Assembly (NCBI GenBank): GCA_030424955.1
Contig: JAUHVS010000065.1
Span: 1-15,213 of the forward strand
Direction: 5' to 3'
From: a bacterium
Lineage (GTDB): Bacteria > Myxococcota_A > Bradymonadia > UBA7976 > UBA1532
Length of the DNA: 15,213 nt
Positions 7,478 through 14,129 of this stretch are shown in pieces; positions within the stretch are counted from its first letter, which is position 1; every line of letters starts with the position of its first letter. The translations under genes were made by a program, and so were the position numbers. The notes below the pieces were generated by a model. That model did not search any database and was not told the DNA's origin. It worked only from the letters and a program-made list of their open reading frames with translations.

Positions 7478-9689
7478 CGGGGGCGGCGTCCAGGGTCAGC
7501 ACCGTGACTTGGTGGGCCTTGGGGTACATGCCCACCGCCAGCCGGCGGCCGTCGGCGCTGAACCGCGCCTGGGCGTACTCCCAGGGGGCCTCGCCGGTGA
7601 TCGCCGCCAGCGGCTGCCGGGCGTCGGTGGCCACCTGCACCAGCATCGGCGCGAGGCCCAGCCGGAACACGAACAGCCAGGCCCCGTCGGCGCTGATGTC
7701 GAGGGCGGAGGGCACCGTGGGCGACCAGCCGGCGCCGGTGGTGTCGAACACCAGCCGCTGCGCGTGGCCGCCCGCGATGGGCACCAGCTCGATGACGCAC
7801 TGGTTGGCCTTGCAGTACTCCCGCAGCAGGGTGGTGTCGTTGACGGTGAAGGCCTGCACCAGCGCGCCATCGGCCGTGGCGTGGGCCGTGGGCACCTGGT
7901 GCGTGGTCGAGGGCCCCTCGCGCAGATCCCGCACGTCCACCACGTGCAGCCCGCCGCGCTGCTGCACCGTCAGCCAGGGGCCGCGCACCCGCATCCCGCG
8001 GCGGTCCATGCGGCCGGGGGTGCCCAGGCTCGCGCGCACCTTGCCGGTCTTGGGGTCGTGCCAGCGCACCTCGTCGCTGAAGACGTCGGCGATGTAGTAC
8101 GCGCAGTCCGGCGACACGCCGCTCATCCAGCCGTTCCCGTGGTCGAAGCGGCTCGTGCGCCGCCAGCGGGTGCCCTTGGGCCCGAACATGAAGGCCTTGC
8201 CGCCGTAGGTCCGCGCCGCGAAGCGGCCGTCCGAGCAGGCGTGCACGGCCTCGACGTTCTTGCCCAGATCCTTCGAGCGCCAGCGCTGCTTGCCGGAGGC
8301 CACGTCGATGACCCGCACCCGGTCGTCGTTGCCGCCCACCACCAGGGTGGTGCCGGCGGCGTCCAGGAAGGCGACCGAGTCGGCCATGCCGTCGGTCATC
8401 TGCCCCGCCGCGTTGCGGGACTTGAGGGGGTGGGCGTTGAGGGTGGTGAGCGCCCGCCAGCCGAGCGAGGGCGCGGCGATCGGCTGGGCCGCCGCGGCCT
8501 GGGCCTTGACGGGCGCCTTGGCCTGCGGCTGCACGCCGGGGCGGGGCAGGGCGAAGGCCGCCACCCGGCCCTCGTAGGTGGCCACGTAGGCCCGCGTGGC
8601 GTCGGCGGCCAGGGCGCGCGGGGCCTTCTTCAGCGGCATCCTGGCCAGCACCGTGCCGGTCTTGGGGTCGAGCAGCCGGGCGACGTCCTTGGCGCCGGTG
8701 GTGCCGAAGGCCACCAACAGCTGCTCGCCGGCGGCCACGGGCGACATGCGCGCCGTCATGGGGGCGGTGTGCCACAGGGGCTCCCCGGCGGGGGTCTGCG
8801 CGAACAGCCAGCTGTCGGGCTTCGGGTTGAGGTTGTGCGCCTCGGCGTGGGCGGTGGCGATGAGCACCCGCCCGTCCGACAGCAGCCCGCCCACCACCGG
8901 GTACAGCGGCAGGCCAGCGGCGGTGACGGTGTCGCACCGCCGGGTCTGGGCGTCGTCGAGGGTGGTGGTGCACACGAAGCTGCCCGTGAAGCCCGCCTCG
9001 AAGTGGTGGGTGAGCACCACGCCGTCGCTCGCGCTCAGCAGGCCCACGTAGGGCAGGGGGTGGCCGTTGATGGGACGCACGGCGCCGTCGGCACAGGCGA
9101 GGGCCTGCAGGCCGTCGGTGAGCTGACCCATGCCCGCCGACCGGGTGGTGAACACGTGGCCGGCCCCCGCGCCCGCGAGGTGGCCAAACACGGGGCTGCG
9201 CCACAGGGGCTCGCCGGTGGCCGGGGCGAAGGCGCTCGCCACCAGGGTGCCGCCGTCGCGGTGGGTCACCACCACGGCGGCGTGATCCGTGCAGCCCACG
9301 AGGCTCGCGGCCGGGCTGGGCAGCGCCCGGGTCCAGCGCACCTCGCCGGTCTTGACGGCGTAGGCCTCGATCCGCGCGGCGCCGGGCCAGCGGGCCACCA
9401 CCAGATCGCCCTCGACGGCCACCTGCACGGCGTCCACGGGGGAGTCGGTGGGGGACGGCTTGGTCCACAGCGTGCGCCCGGTGTCGGGGGCCAGCGCGGT
9501 GAGGGCGCCCTCCCAGCTCACCACCAACAGGGCGCCGTCGGCGGGGTGCAGGGCCTGGGCGCCGCCCTCGCCGCTGGCCATGACCGACCAGGCGCTGGGC
9601 AGGACGGGCTCGGCCTGCGCGGGGGCCAGGGCGGCCAGCAGGCCGACGGCGCCCGCCAGCGAGGCGAAGAGGCGGTGGGGTGCGTGCAT
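7452..9689 (-). CDS. Exported double beta-propeller protein (PQQ-like and WD40-like repeats)
   Basis: The product is 745 residues from an ATG at 9689, preceded by GGAGG 4 nt upstream on its strand. Residues 1-26 form a classic signal peptide (LFASLAGAVGLLAALAPAQA, cleavage after A26), so the protein is exported. Residues ~30-380 contain PQQ-like blades ending in Trp (DTGRTLWTK, KTGEVRWTR, ATGEPLWRS). A Pro/Ala/Gln/Lys-rich linker at ~382-407 leads to a second propeller with WD40/YVTN-like blades (GGNDDRVRVIDVASGKQRW, DPKTGKVRASLG). Eight cysteines remain after cleavage, consistent with disulfides in the periplasm or outside the cell. No enzyme residues are recognisable; the family role is usually binding or scaffolding. 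It is transcribed divergently from the octaheme cytochrome, so shared control is possible. The frame stays open far upstream, but that extension overlaps the cytochrome and has no start signal. Confidence 0.85.
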   Translation of the reverse strand: MHAPHRLFASLAGAVGLLAALAPAQAEPVLPSAWSVMASGEGGAQALHPADGALLVVSWEGALTALAPDTGRTLWTKPSPTDSPVDAVQVAVEGDLVVARWPGAARIEAYAVKTGEVRWTRALPSPAASLVGCTDHAAVVVTHRDGGTLVASAFAPATGEPLWRSPVFGHLAGAGAGHVFTTRSAGMGQLTDGLQALACADGAVRPINGHPLPYVGLLSASDGVVLTHHFEAGFTGSFVCTTTLDDAQTRRCDTVTAAGLPLYPVVGGLLSDGRVLIATAHAEAHNLNPKPDSWLFAQTPAGEPLWHTAPMTARMSPVAAGEQLLVAFGTTGAKDVARLLDPKTGTVLARMPLKKAPRALAADATRAYVATYEGRVAAFALPRPGVQPQAKAPVKAQAAAAQPIAAPSLGWRALTTLNAHPLKSRNAAGQMTDGMADSVAFLDAAGTTLVVGGNDDRVRVIDVASGKQRWRSKDLGKNVEAVHACSDGRFAARTYGGKAFMFGPKGTRWRRTSRFDHGNGWMSGVSPDCAYYIADVFSDEVRWHDPKTGKVRASLGTPGRMDRRGMRVRGPWLTVQQRGGLHVVDVRDLREGPSTTHQVPTAHATADGALVQAFTVNDTTLLREYCKANQCVIELVPIAGGHAQRLVFDTTGAGWSPTVPSALDISADGAWLFVFRLGLAPMLVQVATDARQPLAAITGEAPWEYAQARFSADGRRLAVGMYPKAHQVTVLTLDAAPEPAAPAKD

Positions 9690-9693
9690 GGGT

Positions 9694-9698
9694 CCTCC
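9694..9698 (-). promoter_or_regulatory. Shine-Dalgarno (GGAGG) for the propeller gene
   Basis: The minus strand reads GGAGGACCCATG here, a 4-nt spacer to the ATG at 9689. This site and the signal peptide fix the start inside a much longer open frame. Confidence 0.7.
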
Positions 9699-9732
9699 AG
9701 TGAAAGGCGGGCAGGGTAGTCGGCCGGGCGCC

Positions 9733-9746
9733 GGGGGCGAACCCCC
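9733..9746 (-). promoter_or_regulatory. GC hairpin with TTCG loop in the putative propeller-gene leader
   Basis: On the minus strand the sequence is GGGGG-TTCG-CCCCC, a 5-bp stem with a tetraloop about 45 nt upstream of the start codon. It could affect leader stability or translation, but it lies inside a GC-rich tract where chance hairpins are common. Confidence 0.3.
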
Positions 9747-9778
9747 TTGTCTCGGCCTGCGTTGCGGGGGACGGGCCC

Positions 9779-9790
9779 TGACCCGGGTCA
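9779..9790. promoter_or_regulatory. Perfect 12-bp palindrome, candidate operator
   Basis: TGACCCGGGTCA is a perfect 12-bp dyad roughly 90 bp from one divergent start and 115 bp from the other. That position suits a dimeric regulator controlling both genes. No regulator gene is in the window, and the GC-rich core raises the odds of a chance match. Confidence 0.4.
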
Positions 9791-9877
9791 TGCACCGGCC
9801 GGGGCCCTCGCCTTTTCCCGGGGCAGGCGGCCCGGGCGCGCCGCGCAAGCGGCTGGGCCCCGGGGGCGGCCGGCCCG

Positions 9878-9883
9878 TACACT
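9878..9883 (+). promoter_or_regulatory. Possible -10 element of the cytochrome gene
   Basis: TACACT matches four of six positions of the sigma-70 -10 consensus in a very GC-rich setting. Transcription starting about 7 nt downstream would begin at or next to the ATG at 9891, giving a leaderless message, or a 15-nt leader to the ATG at 9906. No -35 element is visible, so this is weak. Confidence 0.25.
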
Positions 9884-9890
9884 CTGCGCC

Positions 9891-9920
9891 ATGTGGGGGA
9901 CCGCCATGTGGGTGACCGCG
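9891..9920 (+). repeat. 15-bp tandem duplication carrying the start codon twice
   Basis: ATGTGGGGGACCGCC (9891-9905) is followed directly by ATGTGGGTGACCGCG (9906-9920), identical at 13 of 15 positions. Both copies begin with an in-frame ATG and encode MWGTA and MWVTA. The first copy supplies the purine run GGGGGA (9895-9900) that sits 5 nt before the second ATG and can act as its ribosome-binding site. Confidence 0.65.
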
Positions 9921-12053
9921 CTCCAGGCCCTGGTCGGCGGGGCGCTGGTGCTGTTCGGCGTCAGCCGGCTGGGCCGCGGCCGCGCGGTGTGGGCCGGGGC
10001 GCTGGCGGCTGGCGTGGGCTTCGGCGCGTGGCTGGCCCTGGCGCCGCCCCCAGTGGCCCCCGTGCCCGATCTGCCCGGCGCCAGCCCGCAGGCGGCCTTC
10101 GTGACCTCGGCGGCCTGCCGGGCCTGCCACCCGGCCGAGTACGCGTCGTGGCGGGCCACCTTCCACCGCACCATGACCCAGCCCGCCACCCCCGCCACCG
10201 TGCTGGGCGACTTCGACGGCGTCGAGCTGCAGGATCGCGGCGCGCACATGCGCCTGGAGCGCCGCCCCGCCGACGGCAGCTTCTGGGCGCACCTGCTCAC
10301 CCCCGGCGGGGGGATCGATCGCAGCCGGCGGGTGGTGATGACCACCGGCGCCCACCACTTCCAGAACTACTGGCTGGCCGAGGATGACGGCTGGTACGTG
10401 CAGCTGCCCTTCCTGTGGCGGGTGGACAGCGGCCGCTGGCTGCCCGTGCAAGACAGCTTCCTGCACCCCGACCAGCCCACGCCCCAGGGCCCCGGGCTGT
10501 GGAACGGCAACTGCAGCTACTGCCACAGCGTGGGCAGCGCGGCGGGCCTCGACCGCGGCACCGCCAACACCCGCGCCGCCGAGCTGGGCATCAGCTGCGA
10601 GGCCTGCCACGGCCCCGGCGAGGCCCACGTGGCGCGCTACCGCTCGCCGCTGGCCCGCTACCTGGGCGGCGACGATCCGGCGGACCCCGTGGTGGCGCCC
10701 AGCCGGCTCGACCACCGCCGCGAGGTGGCCGTGTGCGGCCAGTGCCACGGCATCTTCATGCGCACGAACCTGGCGCAGATGAACACCCAGGCCGACCACT
10801 TCCGCCCGGGCGACCCCCTCGGCGACACCCGCCAGCTGTTCCTGCCGGCGCCCAACCCGACGGGGCAGGGGGATCTGCTCATCCCCCCCGCCGAGGGCCC
10901 GGTGACCGCCACCTTGGCGGGGGGCGGGCGCACCGCCGAGGTGACCGTGCTGGGCTTCGACCGGCAGGGCGTCTACCTGCGCCCCGCCGGGCCCGCGCCC
11001 CAGGGCGGCGTCGAGCTGGTGCTGTCGGGGGTGGGCGAGCCCCCCGGGCCGCCGCTGCGCCTGCGCGGCCTGCTGGCCACCCTGCCCGGTGGCCTGCTGC
11101 GCTTGCCCGTGAACTCGGGCTGGGGCCAGGACGCCGGCGAGCAGGTGGCCCGGCGGCTGGGCTGGCGCGGGCAGGTGCCCGTGTGGTTCGACATGTCGGC
11201 CTTCTGGCCCGACGGCACCGTGCGCAGCACCGGCCGCGAGACCAACGCGCTGGCGCGCACCGGCTGCTACACCCGCGGCGAGATGGGCTGCGGCAGCTGC
11301 CACAGCATGCACGCCGGCGAGGCGCCCGATGACATGCTCGCGCCGGGCATGCGGGGCGATCAGGCCTGCCTGCAGTGCCACCAGGCCGACGTGCCCGATG
11401 TCGCCGCGCACAGCCACCACCCCGCCGACAGCGACGGGGCCCGCTGCCAGAACTGCCACATGCCCCACACCACCTTCGGCCTGCTGGGCGCCATCCGCAG
11501 CCACCGGGTGGACTCGCCCGACGCCACCCGCAGCTGGCGCACCGGGCGCCCCGACGCCTGCGCGCTGTGCCACACCGACCGGCCGCTGGGCTGGGTGGGC
11601 GCGCACCTCACGCAGTGGTACGGGCAGCCGCCGCTCCGCCCGCTGCCCCCGCCCTGGGACACCACGGCCGCCGCGGCGTTGTGGGCGCTGACGGGCGACG
11701 GCGCCCAGCGCGGGGTGGCGGCGTGGGCCCTGGGCTGGGGCCCCGCGCAGGCGGCCAGCGGGCGCACCTGGACCGCCCCGATCCTGGCGGCCCTGCTCGA
11801 CGACGACTACGCCGCTGTGCGCAGCGTGGCCGGGCGGGCCCTGGCCCCGCTGCTGCCCGCCGGCTGGGCCTACGACTTCGTGGCCCCCCCGGCGGACCGG
11901 CAGGCCGCCGCCGCCGCGGCCCGCGCCGCCCTCCCTGCGGCGGATCGCGCCGGCCCGGCCGTGCTGCACGACGCGGCGGGCCGGCCCCTCACCGCCGCGG
12001 TGGAGCGCCTGCGCGCCGCGCGCGACCGCCGCCCCGTCCACATCGCGGAGTAG
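9906..12053 (+). CDS. Membrane-anchored octaheme c-type cytochrome with HEAT-like C-terminus
   Basis: From ATG 9906 the product is 715 residues; ATG 9891 would add five. Two N-terminal hydrophobic helices flank an Arg-rich loop (RLGRGR), which by the positive-inside rule places the remainder in the periplasm. Eight CXXCH heme sites are visible: CRACH (C71), CSYCH (203), CEACH (231), CGQCH (277), CGSCH (462), CLQCH (488), CQNCH (514) and CALCH (552). Extra His residues (AHSHHPADS, HMPHTTFG, RSHRVDSP) could be distal heme ligands. The C-terminus (~590-690) is alanine-rich and HEAT-like. It belongs to the cytochrome c554-like multiheme group that carries electrons in the periplasm; the partner and any catalytic role are unknown. 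Residues ~330-419, between hemes 4 and 5, form a heme-free beta-rich insertion. Its stop lies 3 bp before the next gene, so the two are probably co-expressed. Confidence 0.88.
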   Translation: MWVTALQALVGGALVLFGVSRLGRGRAVWAGALAAGVGFGAWLALAPPPVAPVPDLPGASPQAAFVTSAACRACHPAEYASWRATFHRTMTQPATPATVLGDFDGVELQDRGAHMRLERRPADGSFWAHLLTPGGGIDRSRRVVMTTGAHHFQNYWLAEDDGWYVQLPFLWRVDSGRWLPVQDSFLHPDQPTPQGPGLWNGNCSYCHSVGSAAGLDRGTANTRAAELGISCEACHGPGEAHVARYRSPLARYLGGDDPADPVVAPSRLDHRREVAVCGQCHGIFMRTNLAQMNTQADHFRPGDPLGDTRQLFLPAPNPTGQGDLLIPPAEGPVTATLAGGGRTAEVTVLGFDRQGVYLRPAGPAPQGGVELVLSGVGEPPGPPLRLRGLLATLPGGLLRLPVNSGWGQDAGEQVARRLGWRGQVPVWFDMSAFWPDGTVRSTGRETNALARTGCYTRGEMGCGSCHSMHAGEAPDDMLAPGMRGDQACLQCHQADVPDVAAHSHHPADSDGARCQNCHMPHTTFGLLGAIRSHRVDSPDATRSWRTGRPDACALCHTDRPLGWVGAHLTQWYGQPPLRPLPPPWDTTAAAALWALTGDGAQRGVAAWALGWGPAQAASGRTWTAPILAALLDDDYAAVRSVAGRALAPLLPAGWAYDFVAPPADRQAAAAAARAALPAADRAGPAVLHDAAGRPLTAAVERLRAARDRRPVHIAE
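12045..12050 (+). promoter_or_regulatory. Shine-Dalgarno (GCGGAG) inside the cytochrome's last codons
   Basis: GCGGAG ends just before the cytochrome stop codon and 6 nt before the ATG at 12057, so translation of the small membrane protein is probably coupled to the cytochrome. Confidence 0.6.
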
Positions 12054-12056
12054 CCC

Positions 12057-12515
12057 ATGTCTGCGCCCCCCACCGACGCCGCCCCCGCCCACGCCACGCT
12101 GCGCGCCCACCACCTCGCGTGGGGCTGGGTGAGCCTGACGGTGTGGCTGCTCTTTGGCCTCGCGCTCGAGGCCCTGCACGGCTTCAAGGTGGGCTGGTAC
12201 CTGGACGTGGGGGCCGAGCCGCGGCGGCTGATGTTCCAGCTCGCCCACGCCCACGGGGCGCTGCTGGGCGGGGTGCAGATCGCCTTCGCGGTGACGGCCG
12301 AACACCTCGCGTGGGGCCCGGCACAGGCGGCGCGGGCGGGGCGGCGCCTCACGGCGGCGGCGGTGCTGCTGCCAGGGGGCTTCCTGCTCGGGGGCCTGTG
12401 GCTGCGCGGCGGCGATCCCGGCTGGGGCGTGCTGCCCGCGCCCGTCGGGGGCCTGCTGCTGTGCTGGGCGGTGGGGGCGACGGCCCGCGCGGCGTGGCGG
12501 CGGGCCCAGGGCTGA
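12057..12515 (+). CDS. Small 4-TM membrane protein, partner of the octaheme cytochrome
   Basis: This 152-residue protein has four likely membrane helices (~22-40, ~62-80, ~100-118 and ~126-144). I know no named family for it. Histidines sit at or near helix ends: H18/H19, H41 in EALHGFKVGWYLD, and H64 and H66 in LAHAHG, plus H83. Paired His in helices could hold b-type heme or contact a quinone, which would make it a membrane partner passing electrons to the cytochrome; this is inference from position and residues only. From memory, similar 'LHGFKV.WYL…LAHAHG' proteins occur beside multiheme cytochromes in other phyla. The start is fixed by the SD at 12045 and the 3-bp spacing. An alternative is a purely structural anchor. 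Confidence 0.75.
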   Translation: MSAPPTDAAPAHATLRAHHLAWGWVSLTVWLLFGLALEALHGFKVGWYLDVGAEPRRLMFQLAHAHGALLGGVQIAFAVTAEHLAWGPAQAARAGRRLTAAAVLLPGGFLLGGLWLRGGDPGWGVLPAPVGGLLLCWAVGATARAAWRRAQG

Positions 12516-12531
12516 GCGCCCCGCAGGGCGC
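12516..12531. terminator. Perfect hairpin between convergent genes
   Basis: GCGCCC-CGCA-GGGCGC is a perfect 6-bp stem with a 4-nt loop. It begins one base after the stop of the 4-TM gene and ends 5 nt before the stop of trkH on the other strand. Its location suggests a shared bidirectional terminator, although no U-tract follows on either strand. Confidence 0.5.
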
Positions 12532-12536
12532 GGGCC

Positions 12537-14129
12537 TCAGCGCCGCCAGAAGGACGGGTGGAACAGCACCAGGATCGTATAGATCTCGAGCCGCCCCATG
12601 ATCATCAGCACCGCGCTGACCCACTTCCCCAGCACCGTCAGCACGGCGTAGTTGTCGTAGGGCCCCACCTCGCCCAGCCCCGGGCCCACGTTGCCCAGGC
12701 TCGACGCCGCGCAGGTGAAGGCGGTGAGGGCGTCGTGGCCCTCCAGGGTGAAGTAGCCGGTGCCCAGCATCACCAGCGCCAGGTAGGCGCCGATGAAGGC
12801 GGCCACCGCCCGCAGCACGTCGGGGGTCACCGGGTTGCCGCCCAGGCGCACAGGGCGCACGGCCCGCGGGTGGCTGAGCAAGAACAGCTCCCGCACCCAC
12901 AGCTTCACCATGATGATGTGGCGCACGATCTTGATGCCGCCGCCGGTGGAGCCGGCCATGCCGCCGCTGAACAGCAGCACCACCACCAGCAGCAGGGCGA
13001 CGGGCGCGTAGGTCCACTGCTCGAAGTCGAAGCTCGCGTAGCCCGTGGTGGTGACCAGCGACAGCACCTGGAAGGCCGCGATGCGCACGGTCTCGAAGAA
13101 CTCGAAGCCCTGGTCCGCGAACATGAGCGATCCGGTGATGGCGACGGTGGCGAGCACCACCACCCCGGAGTAGATGCGGAACTCCGGGTCGCGGAAGAAG
13201 GGCCTGAGGTTGCCGTGGCGCGCGGCCCAGTGGAGCGTGAAGTTCACGCCGGCCAGGAACATGAACACGATCAGCACCCACTCGATGTAGCCGCTGTGGA
13301 AGCCGGCGACGCTGGCGGCGCGGGTGCTGAAGCCGCCGGTGGCCATGGTGGCCATGGTGTGGCAGGCCGACTCGAAGGCGTCCATGCCGCCCAGCATGAG
13401 CAGCACGAAGAGCACGGCCGACAGCAGCAGGTACACCTCCCACAGCAGGCGGGCCGTCTCGGCCACCCGCGGGGCGAGCTTGTCGGTGGTGGGGCCCGGC
13501 ACCTCGGCCTTGAACAGCTGCATGCCGCCCACGCCCAGCAGCGGCAGGATCGCCACGCCCAGCACGACGATGCCCATGCCGCCCAGGAAGTGGGTCATGG
13601 ACCGCCACAGCAGGATGCCCCGGGGCAGCCCCGGGCGGCCGTCGGCGGTGAGGCCGTACTCGGTCCACAGCCCGTCGCTGATGATGCTGGCGCCGGTGGT
13701 GGTGAAGCCGCTGATGGACTCGAAGGCCCCGTTGGTGAAGCTGCAGAAGTCGACGCCGATGGGGGGCAGAGCGCCCGCCGGCAGCGCCGCGGCCACGCCG
13801 CAGATGTCGGCGGGCGAGAACAGCGCATAGAAGTAGTAGGGCAGGGCGCCCACGAGGCCGGCCACCAGCCAGCCCACGCCCACGATCAAGAAGCCCTCGC
13901 GGTGGCCCACCGAGTTGCGCTGGGCGGCGCTGCGGGTGAGCAGGAACAGCACCAGGCCGACGCTCACCGACACGCCCACCGCGGCGATGTGCCCGGGGGC
14001 GTCGGGGGCCTGGTCGTAGAGCGCGAGCAGGGCGCTCGGCACCATCGCCACCGCCAGGATCAGCATCAGGGCGCCCGTGAGGTGGCCCAGCAGGGCCACC
14101 CGCAGCATCCAGCTCAGGCGGCGCGCCAT
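12537..14129 (-). CDS. trkH: TrkH potassium transporter channel subunit
   Basis: This 530-residue integral membrane protein has the fourfold pore layout of the TrkH/KtrB family, which moves K+ across the inner membrane with a cytoplasmic RCK partner. Four filter segments are recognisable, in order: GFTTTGAS (filter TTTG at 143-146), ATGGFSTR (264-266), VTTTGYAS (360-363) and SLGNVGPG (GNVG at 479-482). Each has the Gly that lines the pore. Hydrophobic helices fill the regions between, and a hydrophilic segment after residue ~385 (HIIMVKLWVRELFLL) matches the expected cytoplasmic stretch. The start ATG overlaps the stop of the TrkA frame as TGATG, with GAGGTG 5 nt upstream, so expression is coupled. 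The length is slightly above the usual ~480-500. Nothing looks broken. Confidence 0.95.
   Translation of the reverse strand: MARRLSWMLRVALLGHLTGALMLILAVAMVPSALLALYDQAPDAPGHIAAVGVSVSVGLVLFLLTRSAAQRNSVGHREGFLIVGVGWLVAGLVGALPYYFYALFSPADICGVAAALPAGALPPIGVDFCSFTNGAFESISGFTTTGASIISDGLWTEYGLTADGRPGLPRGILLWRSMTHFLGGMGIVVLGVAILPLLGVGGMQLFKAEVPGPTTDKLAPRVAETARLLWEVYLLLSAVLFVLLMLGGMDAFESACHTMATMATGGFSTRAASVAGFHSGYIEWVLIVFMFLAGVNFTLHWAARHGNLRPFFRDPEFRIYSGVVVLATVAITGSLMFADQGFEFFETVRIAAFQVLSLVTTTGYASFDFEQWTYAPVALLLVVVLLFSGGMAGSTGGGIKIVRHIIMVKLWVRELFLLSHPRAVRPVRLGGNPVTPDVLRAVAAFIGAYLALVMLGTGYFTLEGHDALTAFTCAASSLGNVGPGLGEVGPYDNYAVLTVLGKWVSAVLMIMGRLEIYTILVLFHPSFWRR

Larger units (their letters stand above)
9690..9890. 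other. Divergent intergenic control region
   Basis: About 200 bp separate the propeller gene (-) and the cytochrome (+), so promoters for both should lie here. I see a perfect palindrome TGACCCGGGTCA near the middle and a G5-CGAA-C5 hairpin at 9733-9746, which reads as GGGGG-TTCG-CCCCC in the propeller leader. Two -10-like hexamers are present: TACACT at 9878-9883 (+) and TACCCT at 9718-9713 (-). No convincing -35 element accompanies either one. Confidence 0.5.

Noticed and set aside
9747..9890. Earlier TTG start for the cytochrome gene
   Set aside because: There is no ribosome-binding site, and the added residues are Arg/Pro/Gly-rich noise placed before the membrane helices.
9690..12305. 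Upstream extension of the propeller frame, which would make a 1617-residue protein
   Set aside because: The extension runs antisense to the cytochrome gene and has antisense-type composition. The SD and signal peptide at 9689 mark the real start.
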